From: Candidatus Omnitrophota bacterium
GTDB taxonomy: Bacteria > Omnitrophota > Omnitrophia > Omnitrophales > Aquincolibacteriaceae
Length of the DNA stretch: 14,511 nt
Assembly: GCA_016196565.1 (NCBI GenBank)
Contig: JACPXK010000037.1
Location: forward strand, 1-14,511
Direction: 5' to 3'
The stretch's first letter is position 1; each line of letters begins with the position of its first letter. Below the pieces are notes generated by a model, which was not told where the DNA came from, ran no database searches, and saw only the letters and a program-made list of their open reading frames with translations. Shown in pieces: positions 1 to 6,279 of the stretch. Position numbers and translations under genes: made by a program.

Positions 1-270
1 AGCCTTGACGGTGAAATTCACGATTTTAAACCGGGAGCCTTCCGGCTGGCCCAGGATGAAAATGTCGAAGTTTTGCCGGTTGTCATTGACGGGACCGGTG
101 ATGCTTTGCCCAAACATTCTTGGTATTTGGAAAAAACGACTGAGTTCCGGCTGGTTGTCGGAAAACCGGTGGAAATGAGTACGGGAGGGGCGGATTCGGT
201 GGCTAAGACCATATCTGTCGTGCGCCAAACTATGATTGAAATGCTGAAAGAACTCCGCGCGGAAAAATAA
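1..270 (+). CDS. Lysophospholipid acyltransferase (PlsC/AGPAT family), C-terminal part only
   Basis: This is the 3' end of a gene that begins before the window; frame 1 is open from base 1 to the TAA at 268-270, giving 89 residues. The segment FKPGAFRLAQ followed by VLPVVIDGTGDALPK and then W-Y-L matches the C-terminal part of PlsC-type 1-acyl-glycerol-3-phosphate acyltransferases, where a 'F-x-x-GAF-x-LA' element precedes 'VPV-x-I-x-GT...LPK'. Such enzymes acylate lysophosphatidic acid or related lysolipids at the inner membrane during phospholipid synthesis. The catalytic HX4D motif and the membrane anchor would lie upstream and cannot be checked. The next gene starts one base after this stop, so the two are probably co-transcribed. 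The exact substrate is not resolved; the family call is fairly safe. Confidence 0.8.
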   Translation, partial: SLDGEIHDFKPGAFRLAQDENVEVLPVVIDGTGDALPKHSWYLEKTTEFRLVVGKPVEMSTGGADSVAKTISVVRQTMIEMLKELRAEK

Positions 271-271
271 A

Positions 272-1042
272 ATGGAAACACTCAAAATTCTTTCTCTCAA
301 TACTTGGCAAGAACGCGGCCCGTGGAAGCTTCGCTGGAAAGTCATTCTCGAAAGTTTAAAGGAAATTAAACCGGACATTGTCTGCCTTCAGGAAGTTTTC
401 AATCCGGATTGGGCCCAGGACGTCAAACAAAAGGCCAAGTTTGCTTATCTTGTTTTCCACCCTGAACATTCCGGGCTGATGATTTTGTCGCAGCTGCCGG
501 TGCTTGAATCGGCCTGCTTGACCATGAAAACGCAGTCACCAACGGAAGATTACAAGCGTTACGCTCTTTTTGCGGAAATCGAATGGCAGAAAAAAAGTTT
601 CGCTCTTTTTAATACGCATTTGTCCTGGCAATTGGATGAAGGATTGGTGCGGGAAAAACAGGTGGGTGAACTTTTGGAATTCATTCACGGCAAAGCGGAT
701 AAAAAAGATGTCGTGGTCACCGGGGATTTTAATTCCGTCCCTTTCAGCCCCGAAATCCGCACCATGATAGAAGCTGGGGGATTTACCGATACCTTCAGCC
801 TGCTTCATCCGAATGACCCCGGGCTGACCTGGAGTAATGATAATCCTTATGCGCGTCAATCAAGCCATCCTATGCCGGACCGCCGCATCGATTATATTTT
901 TTCCCGCAAGGACGCCAGGCACTTACCGCCGCCGCAGTCAGTGAAAGTTCTAATGAATTGGCCGAATGATTCCGGGATTTGGGCTTCCGATCATTTTGCC
1001 GTAATGACAACATTTGGAGCGCCTCATGAGTCAAACAGTTAA
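272..1042 (+). CDS. Endonuclease/exonuclease/phosphatase (EEP) family hydrolase
   Basis: A complete 256-residue protein with the full EEP (DNase I-like) active-site set: N10 in LSLNTW, E41 in CLQEV, H116 in NTHLSW, D152 and N154 in TGDFNS, D207 in RRIDYIF, and D240-H241 in SDHFAV. The family cleaves phosphodiester or phosphoester bonds with Mg2+; members include exonuclease III-like nucleases, sphingomyelinases and inositol phosphatases. There is no signal peptide, so it is probably cytoplasmic. The ATG at 272 lies one base after the acyltransferase stop, with a GGA-type ribosome binding site at 261-264. The gene overlaps the following M48 protease gene by 17 bp. The lipid-gene neighbour makes a phospholipid-related phosphodiesterase possible, but the substrate cannot be read from the sequence. 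Confidence 0.85.
   Translation: METLKILSLNTWQERGPWKLRWKVILESLKEIKPDIVCLQEVFNPDWAQDVKQKAKFAYLVFHPEHSGLMILSQLPVLESACLTMKTQSPTEDYKRYALFAEIEWQKKSFALFNTHLSWQLDEGLVREKQVGELLEFIHGKADKKDVVVTGDFNSVPFSPEIRTMIEAGGFTDTFSLLHPNDPGLTWSNDNPYARQSSHPMPDRRIDYIFSRKDARHLPPPQSVKVLMNWPNDSGIWASDHFAVMTTFGAPHESNS
1016..1020 (+). promoter_or_regulatory. Ribosome binding site deciding the M48 protease start
   Basis: GGAGC lies six bases before the ATG at 1026, inside the end of the EEP gene. It favours ATG 1026 over the in-frame TTG at 1014, which would overlap this site. Confidence 0.6.
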
Positions 1043-2135
1043 AGAGAAAGCCAAGGCCTATCAAAGGAAGAAGCAAAGTCTCACGCTTTTTCATCTTTTT
1101 TTAACGCCCGCGATTTTGGCCGCGGCCACGCTTACGCCTATTTCGAGCTCCTTAAAGGAAGCTGCTTCGCAACTTAGCCAAAATCCTTACGGAATGTTCG
1201 CTATTTATTTTCTTCTTTTCTCACTTTATACGCTGATTTTTGACGCCCCTTTTTCCTATTACAGTGGTTTTGTGCTTGAGCACCGGTACGGCCTTTCCAA
1301 TCAAACTTTCGGAGCCTGGCTTAAAGATTGGACTAAAAAATCAGTTTTATCTTTTGCGCTGTCGCTTGCTCTTCTGGCGGGATTGTATTTCTTGATCTGG
1401 AGTTTTCCTGCGCGCTGGTGGTTTTACGCCTGGATTGCTTATGCTTTCGTCAGCTATTTTTTCGGGAAAATTTTCCCCGTATGGATTGTTCCGCTTTTTT
1501 ATAAATATGACCGTGTCGCGGAGGGGAGTTTGCGAAAACGCATTCTCGATCTTGCGGCCCGTTACGGGATGCCCGTGGAAAATGTGTATTCACTTAATTT
1601 AAGCAAAACCACCAAAAAAGCGAACGCGGCATTTATGGGCATTGGAAAAACGCGGCGTGTGGTTTTAAGCGACACACTTTTGAGTCATTTTACGGAAGAT
1701 GAAATTGAAACTGTGGTGGCCCATGAGCTCGGTCATTTTAAGCATCGCGATATTCTCAAACAGCTTTCGTTTGGCATGGCGGCCTCTCTGTGCCTTTTTT
1801 GGCTGGCCTTTCAAACCGTGGGCCCATTGGCGGTTCGCTTGGGATTTGACGGAGTTTCTGATATCGCGGCCGTGCCGGTTCTCTTTCTGATTTTCTATAT
1901 TTTTAGCCTGGTCCTGATGCCGGTTCAAAATGGATTTTCACGCTGGCTTGAATGTGCCGCGGACCGTTTTGCGCTCGAGGCTTATCCCTATACGGATACA
2001 TTTATTTCCTGTATGGAAAAATTGGGAAGCGTGAATTTGGCGGACCCTGATCCGCATCCGGTTTATGAATGGTTTTTTTATGATCATCCGGCCATTTCCA
2101 AACGTGTTCGCATGGCCCGCGAATGGAAAAGATGA
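1026..2135 (+). CDS. Ste24/CAAX prenyl protease-like M48 membrane metalloprotease
   Basis: A 369-residue integral membrane zinc protease. The zinc site is H233-E234-L-G-H237, with the likely third ligand E309 in ECAADRFA. The N-terminal half has several hydrophobic segments (roughly 18-38, 57-78, 107-127, 130-152) and the element EHRYGLSNQTFGAW, which is typical of the Ste24p (M48A) N-terminal domain rather than the shorter HtpX type. Two more hydrophobic segments lie between the HExxH and the third ligand. Ste24-like proteases cleave within or next to the membrane; in bacteria, which lack most prenylated proteins, the role is usually membrane protein quality control. ATG 1026 is chosen because a GGAG site lies just upstream. 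The TGA stop at 2133-2135 is part of an ATGA that could start the next gene. Confidence 0.9.
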   Translation: MSQTVKEKAKAYQRKKQSLTLFHLFLTPAILAAATLTPISSSLKEAASQLSQNPYGMFAIYFLLFSLYTLIFDAPFSYYSGFVLEHRYGLSNQTFGAWLKDWTKKSVLSFALSLALLAGLYFLIWSFPARWWFYAWIAYAFVSYFFGKIFPVWIVPLFYKYDRVAEGSLRKRILDLAARYGMPVENVYSLNLSKTTKKANAAFMGIGKTRRVVLSDTLLSHFTEDEIETVVAHELGHFKHRDILKQLSFGMAASLCLFWLAFQTVGPLAVRLGFDGVSDIAAVPVLFLIFYIFSLVLMPVQNGFSRWLECAADRFALEAYPYTDTFISCMEKLGSVNLADPDPHPVYEWFFYDHPAISKRVRMAREWKR

Positions 2136-3325
2136 GTACTTTAACCCTGTCATCCCCGGAAGTTTTAGCCGGGGATCAAGCACTTGATTCCCGCCAAAAG
2201 ATTGCGGGAATGACAATACTCGGAATTTTCCTGGTAATCATGACAATTTTTCTTCCTTCTACATTTGCCGCAGAGGAAAAAAAATCTCCGGCAGCTGAAG
2301 CACTGGAACGCCGTCAAAAAGTGGAGATTATGAGCTTTTTCCTGAAAGATCCGGACCAGGCCATGATGCCGAAGACGACGCTGGCCATCAGCCTTTACAA
2401 TCAGGCCGTGGCGCATTTTCACAAGCATGAATATGATTTGGCGCGCAAAGAAATTCAGGAATCCTTGCGCCATGATGATCAGAATTCGCTGGCCTATGAG
2501 CTTTTGGGAGAAATTGATTATCAAGAGCAAAAACTGGCGGAAGCAAAATCCAATTATCAAATCGCCTACAATTTACAGCCGCGGGAAGATTTGAAAAATA
2601 AAATCGAAAAAATGACGGCCGAAGCCCCGGTTGAGAAAAAGCTGTCGACTTATCGCGGAGAACATTTTTTGATCAAATATCATAATGAAGAAAAAAATAT
2701 CGAGGCTTTTCAGTTGCGAGAACTTTTGCGCCGGACTTACCGCGATATTTCCAAGGAATTTTCTTATTATTTCAAACATCAGGTGGTGGTCTTGCTTTAC
2801 GATGAGGCCGATTTCAAAAAGATTACCAATATGCCGCACTGGGTGGCCGGCGTTTATGACGGCAAAATCCGCATGCCGATTAACCGGGTGGGATTTCGAG
2901 ATGACGATTTGCGCGCGCTGACGGCGCATGAAGTGACGCATGCTTTTGTGCATGCGATGGCGAGCTCTGCGGCGCCGGCTTGGCTCAATGAAGGCCTGGC
3001 TGAATATATGGAAAATAAGGTGAAACTGCAGGACACTATTGTCTTTGAGTCTGCGATTAAAACCCATAACCTTTTTCCCATCGATCAGCTGATCAGCGAA
3101 AGGGCCACAACCTCTTTGTCGGACACGCTGCGTATCGCGCTTTTTTACGAACAGTCGCATCAATTAGTGGCTTATCTTGTGAAGCGTTACGGCATGTTCC
3201 GCGTCAAACAGATGCTCGAGGAATATGGAAAAGGAAAAAATTCGGATGAAGTGATTCACAATATTCTAAAAATTTCTCCTGAAAGGCTTGAAAAAGAATG
3301 GGCAAATACCTTTCCAAAAGTTTAG
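2132..3325 (+). CDS. Exported TPR protein with gluzincin (peptidase MA-like) domain
   Basis: About 397 residues. The N-terminus encodes a palindromic repeat (2148-2215) in frame, then a hydrophobic signal segment (ILGIFLVIMTIFLPSTFAA), then an Ala/Glu/Lys-rich stretch. A TPR-like helical region follows (LYNQAVAHFHKHEYDLARKE, then YELLGEIDYQEQKLAEAK). The C-terminal half carries HEVTH (first His codon at 2927) and WLNEGLAEY (Glu codon at 2990), that is HExxH-16-E, a gluzincin zinc site as in peptidase MA-like domains. It is therefore probably a periplasmic or membrane-tethered metalloprotease with a protein-binding arm. Possible starts are ATG 2123, ATG 2132 (ATGA overlapping the protease stop; preferred) and ATG 2210 at the end of the repeat. 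A start at 2210 would leave a signal peptide with no positive charge, whereas starting upstream adds the repeat-encoded Arg and Lys. The gene overlaps the next by 28 bp. Confidence 0.82.
   Translation: MSTLTLSSPEVLAGDQALDSRQKIAGMTILGIFLVIMTIFLPSTFAAEEKKSPAAEALERRQKVEIMSFFLKDPDQAMMPKTTLAISLYNQAVAHFHKHEYDLARKEIQESLRHDDQNSLAYELLGEIDYQEQKLAEAKSNYQIAYNLQPREDLKNKIEKMTAEAPVEKKLSTYRGEHFLIKYHNEEKNIEAFQLRELLRRTYRDISKEFSYYFKHQVVVLLYDEADFKKITNMPHWVAGVYDGKIRMPINRVGFRDDDLRALTAHEVTHAFVHAMASSAAPAWLNEGLAEYMENKVKLQDTIVFESAIKTHNLFPIDQLISERATTSLSDTLRIALFYEQSHQLVAYLVKRYGMFRVKQMLEEYGKGKNSDEVIHNILKISPERLEKEWANTFPKV
2148..2215 (+). repeat. Palindromic cloverleaf repeat, copy 1 (68 bp), inside a coding region
   Basis: The outer arms TGTCAT (2148-2153) and ATGACA (2210-2215) are exact complements. 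Between them lie three perfect 6-bp hairpins placed end to end: CCCCGG/CCGGGG with a 9-nt loop, ATCAAG/CTTGAT with a 2-nt loop, and TCCCGC/GCGGGA with a 9-nt loop. Every base is in a stem or a hairpin loop, and arm lengths run 6-6-9-6-6-2-6-6-9-6-6. The element is open in the frame of the exported protease gene and encodes about 23 of its N-terminal residues. It shares ends with the repeats at 4291 and 6302. It is not a tRNA: the arm sizes are wrong and there is no T-loop motif. Confidence 0.9.
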
Positions 3326-4260
3326 CGATTGATCAGATTCGTGAAGATTTTCCGTTTTGCTGCCGCTACCGGCCCGGAAACACGTTTTTGGAAAATTTAA
3401 TCGCCAAGAGGGGGTTGCTTACACCTATTCTTGTCACCCACGAATCGAATCCCGCGATTCTTTCGGGGCATAATCGATATCAAGCTGCCCGCAAGGCGGG
3501 AATTCCGGAAATTTCCGTTTTGCAAATTCAAGAAACCTTAAATCCCGGGGATTCTTTCATTTTGGCGGTCCTTTCCAATTGGAATCAAAACTGGCCCGAG
3601 ATTGACCGGGCCTGGACTTTGCATCAGGCCAAAGAAAAATTTCATCTTCCGGAGCGTGAAGTGATGGAACTCATTTTGCCGGCCCTGGCTTTGCCCGCCG
3701 AAAAATATATTTTGGAACAGTATCAGGATACGGCCCGGCTTGATTCATCGCTTTTGGATTTGATGGTGAAAAATAAACTTCCATTCCGGGGTTCGCAAAT
3801 TCTGGCCCGTTTTTCACGGGAAGATCAAAAGGCGTTTGCGGATTTGATAGCTTCTCATGCGGTTTTGACTTCGAATCAGCTTTTGAAGCTGGGAGAATGG
3901 CTTCATGATTTGCTGAAGAAAGAACGCCTCGCCCTTTCGGATTTTCTTGGGCGCCGCGGTCTCTTGGAAATTTTAAAACAGGAGCAAACGGACTCAAGGC
4001 AAAAGGCCGAGAGTCTTTTTGCGGCGGTCCGTTATCTTCGCTTTCCCCGGCTGGTTGAGTATGAAAAGAAATTTCAGGTTTTTTCCCAGTCCCTGGCCCG
4101 GGAATCGCGGGATGTTAAACTGGAAGTTCCCGAATCCTTTGAAGCACAAGGGTTTACCTTACATGCCAGAATCCGGAATGAAAAGGGGCTGGAGAATGTC
4201 CTGGAGATTTTGGAGCGGGAAAAGCCTTCACTTAACTCCTTATTTGACATAATGTTATGA
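3298..4260 (+). CDS. Orphan ParB-family protein (ParB/Srx N-terminal domain)
   Basis: A 320-residue protein. The N-terminal third looks like a ParB/Sulfiredoxin-fold domain: LENLIAKRGLLTPILVT, then PAILSGHNRYQAARKAG. GHNR keeps the G-x-x-R spacing of the ParB nucleotide-binding box (usually GERR). Residues of about 150-205, including LPFRGSQILARFSREDQKAF and VLTSNQLLKLGEWL, resemble the helical ParB segment that carries the DNA-binding helix-turn-helix (compare 'G-H-A-R-x-L...' then 'L-S-V-R-Q...'). The remainder is charged and helical and I do not recognise it. Canonical ParB proteins are CTP-dependent DNA clamps for chromosome segregation, normally next to parA, and no parA is present here. 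ATG 3298 overlaps the previous gene by 28 bp, with AGG at 3284-3286 as a possible ribosome binding site. DNA binding is inference. Confidence 0.72.
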   Translation: MGKYLSKSLAIDQIREDFPFCCRYRPGNTFLENLIAKRGLLTPILVTHESNPAILSGHNRYQAARKAGIPEISVLQIQETLNPGDSFILAVLSNWNQNWPEIDRAWTLHQAKEKFHLPEREVMELILPALALPAEKYILEQYQDTARLDSSLLDLMVKNKLPFRGSQILARFSREDQKAFADLIASHAVLTSNQLLKLGEWLHDLLKKERLALSDFLGRRGLLEILKQEQTDSRQKAESLFAAVRYLRFPRLVEYEKKFQVFSQSLARESRDVKLEVPESFEAQGFTLHARIRNEKGLENVLEILEREKPSLNSLFDIML

Positions 4261-4272
4261 TTCCTATAAAAT
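4244..4272 (+). promoter_or_regulatory. Sigma-70-type promoter for the batD operon
   Basis: TTGACA at 4244-4249 (a perfect -35 box) is followed after 17 bases by TAAAAT at 4267-4272 (five of six matches to TATAAT). The promoter overlaps the last codons and stop of the ParB-family gene and precedes the only intergenic gap over 100 bp. Transcription would start near 4279, leaving a leader of about 108 nt before batD that contains the 4291-4368 repeat. A 12-bp inverted repeat, CATAA-TG-TTATG (4248-4259), lies in the spacer and could be an operator, but it may also be chance because it overlaps coding sequence. Confidence 0.6.
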
Positions 4273-4290
4273 TCTTTTTTCTCGCCGATC

Positions 4291-4368
4291 TGTCATTGCG
4301 AGCCCCGAAGGGGCGAAGCAATCTCAAAACCGGGATTGCTTCGTCGGCTTCGCCTCCTCGCAATGACA
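4291..4368 (+). repeat. Palindromic cloverleaf repeat, copy 2 (78 bp), in the batD leader
   Basis: The outer arms TGTCATTGCGAG (4291-4302) and CTCGCAATGACA (4357-4368) are perfect 12-bp complements. They enclose three hairpins: CCCC-GAA-GGGG (4303-4313), CGAAGCAATC/GATTGCTTCG with a 10-nt loop (4314-4343), and GGC-TTC-GCC (4346-4354). The 126-bp gap between the ParB-family stop and the batD start is almost fully accounted for by promoter plus this repeat. The batD frame is open through the whole repeat, back to a TAA at 4267-4269, but offers no ATG or GTG start before the terminal ATGACA. No T-run follows, so it is not an obvious terminator. Confidence 0.9.
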
Positions 4369-4386
4369 TGCTATATAGAAAGGACT

Positions 4387-6279
4387 ATGGAAAAAATATT
4401 TTTTTTTATTTTAATCTTACTTTTCCCCGCGGTTTTGCCTCTGCATGCAGAGGACGTTCAAGTCACTTCCAATTTTGATAAACGTTCTGCCCAGGTTGAC
4501 GAAGAAATTCATCTCAATATACGCATCAATGGCGGCAAGGGAAATATTCAGGCCCCGCGTTTGCCCGGTTTGAAAGATATCGACACCTATTATGCCGGCC
4601 GTTCCTCACGGCTTACCTTTATCAACGGCGTTTCCACATCCACCATGGAATTCAGTTATGTGCTGATTCCTCGTGCTGCGGGCCGTTATACGGTCCCCTC
4701 CATTGAAGTTTCTGTGGACGGAAAAGTTTTTCGCACCGATCCGGTCGACGTCGAAGTCGCCGGCGGAGGAAGAAGCCAGGTCACAAGCGCTCCCTCCGTC
4801 CCCGCCCCGCTTATTCCCCGAACCCAGGCTCCGGTCCAGGAACCTCCCATGACTTTTCAGCCGGACGATGAGAATATTTTTGTGAAGGCGTGGGTGGATA
4901 AAACTTCCGTTTATCCCAATGAACAAATTCTTTTGACTTACTCGCTTTACACCCGCTATGACACACGCTATGAAGGATTTCAGGAGGAACCGCAGACCAG
5001 CGGATTTTGGATTGAGGAATTTCCCATGGACCGCGAAATTCCGCGCGAGACCGTAAGGATGGCAGGCAAGCGTTATGTCAAAGCCGACATCAAAAAAGTA
5101 GCCCTCTTTCCGACCACGGCTGCGGAATACACGATTAATCCCGGCACTCTCAAGGCGTCGATTCGCGAAGAACCCCAAAGTTCCGGGGTTTTCGATGAAT
5201 TTTTTAATGATAGTTTTTTCAGCGGCGGAAGTTTTTTTGCCCAGCGGCAGAATCGATTGCTCAAACCTCCAGTCATTCATATTACCGTAAAACCCTTTCC
5301 CGAGGCGGGAAAACCGGCCAGTTTTGACGGGGCGGTGGGGAATTTCCGCCTTTCATCCACTGCGGACAAGGAGATAGTCAAACAAAATGAACCTGTGACC
5401 ATGAAAATTGTGATCGAAGGCGAAGGAAATATAGAAACTTTGACCAAGCCTGTTTTGCCGGAAATCGCCGGATTCAAAGTGTATGATTCCGACACCTCTT
5501 CGCAGCTTTTTAAAACCGGCAATGTGATCGGAGGGCGCAAAGTCTTTGAAATCGTTTTTATTCCGCTTGAAGCGGGCGAAAAGAAAATTCCCAGTATTGA
5601 ATTCTCTTTTTTTAATCCGGCCCGGGCGCAATACGCCACACTTAGGACCCCTGTTTATAATCTGAAAGTGGAACCTTCGGCCCAGACTTTTCAAATGCCT
5701 GCAGCGCTGAGCCAGCAGGAAATTTTCAAAAAAAACATTCAGGTGGAAAAACGCGATATTCGTTATATTCACGAAAATATTCCTTCTGAGAAAGGCGCGC
5801 GTATCCTTAATGCTTTTTATTACGGATTGATCGCGCTTGATGTGCTTTTGACTTTGCTGGTTTTGCTGGGTGTATCACGGGACCGCACGGAAAGGATTTT
5901 CGCCAAAGATGAAGGGCTCCGGCGAAATCGCCTGGCAAAATCCCAGGCCGAAATAGGAATGCGCCGGTTAAAAGTTTTCGAGCGTTCTAAAGACCCCAAG
6001 GCCACGGCGCAATTTTTTGATCAAATCGAGAAAATCCTTTCCCAATATTTGTCGGACAAATTCAATTTGTCGGCTTATGGAATGACGCGCAATGAACTCG
6101 AAGCCCAGTTGATGCGGACTTTAGGCCCGGAAGATCCGCTTCATACGAATATTCTCGAGTTTTACCGCATTTGTGATGAGCACCGGTTTGGAAAAGGTGC
6201 GGTTTTGGTGGAGCATCGGAACGATGCTTTGCGGCTTTTGCGCGAAACCATCGCGCGTGTGGAGAAAATGAAGAAATGA
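4387..6279 (+). CDS. batD: BatD-like aerotolerance protein
   Basis: A 630-residue exported, membrane-anchored protein. From ATG 4387 it begins MEKIFFFILILLFPAVLPLHA, a clean signal peptide with probable cleavage after HA-21. A long beta-rich periplasmic region of repeated Ig-like segments follows, with BatD-type sequence such as SVYPNEQILLTYSLYTRYDT and TMKIVIEGEGNIETL. A single hydrophobic segment (about residues 478-500, GLIALDVLLTLLVLLGV) is followed by a charged cytoplasmic tail of about 130 residues. This is the BatD layout. Bat proteins work with a MoxR ATPase and von Willebrand-domain BatA/BatB in an envelope stress or oxygen tolerance system; those partners are absent here. ATG 4387 is preferred over the in-frame ATG 4363 at the end of the repeat because it follows AAAGGA (spacing short) and gives a normal signal peptide. 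It overlaps batE by an ATGA. Confidence 0.85.
   Translation: MEKIFFFILILLFPAVLPLHAEDVQVTSNFDKRSAQVDEEIHLNIRINGGKGNIQAPRLPGLKDIDTYYAGRSSRLTFINGVSTSTMEFSYVLIPRAAGRYTVPSIEVSVDGKVFRTDPVDVEVAGGGRSQVTSAPSVPAPLIPRTQAPVQEPPMTFQPDDENIFVKAWVDKTSVYPNEQILLTYSLYTRYDTRYEGFQEEPQTSGFWIEEFPMDREIPRETVRMAGKRYVKADIKKVALFPTTAAEYTINPGTLKASIREEPQSSGVFDEFFNDSFFSGGSFFAQRQNRLLKPPVIHITVKPFPEAGKPASFDGAVGNFRLSSTADKEIVKQNEPVTMKIVIEGEGNIETLTKPVLPEIAGFKVYDSDTSSQLFKTGNVIGGRKVFEIVFIPLEAGEKKIPSIEFSFFNPARAQYATLRTPVYNLKVEPSAQTFQMPAALSQQEIFKKNIQVEKRDIRYIHENIPSEKGARILNAFYYGLIALDVLLTLLVLLGVSRDRTERIFAKDEGLRRNRLAKSQAEIGMRRLKVFERSKDPKATAQFFDQIEKILSQYLSDKFNLSAYGMTRNELEAQLMRTLGPEDPLHTNILEFYRICDEHRFGKGAVLVEHRNDALRLLRETIARVEKMKK

Noticed and set aside
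2148..2215. Cloverleaf read as a possible tRNA
   Set aside because: All stems are 6 bp, the middle loop has only 2 nt, there is no T-loop GTTC element, no anticodon loop of 7 nt and no discriminator/CCA context. The same shape recurs at 4291 and 6302 with other sequences.
2573..3163. A 196-codon open frame on the minus strand
   Set aside because: It is opposite the gluzincin domain (HEVTH and WLNEGLAEY on the plus strand). The antisense product is low in recognisable features and has a shadow-like composition.
5165..5190. Hairpin in batD (AACCCC...GGGGTT, 8-nt loop)
   Set aside because: It lacks the TGTCAT/ATGACA ends of the repeat family and sits in ordinary batD codons; a 6-bp inverted repeat at this spacing is expected by chance.
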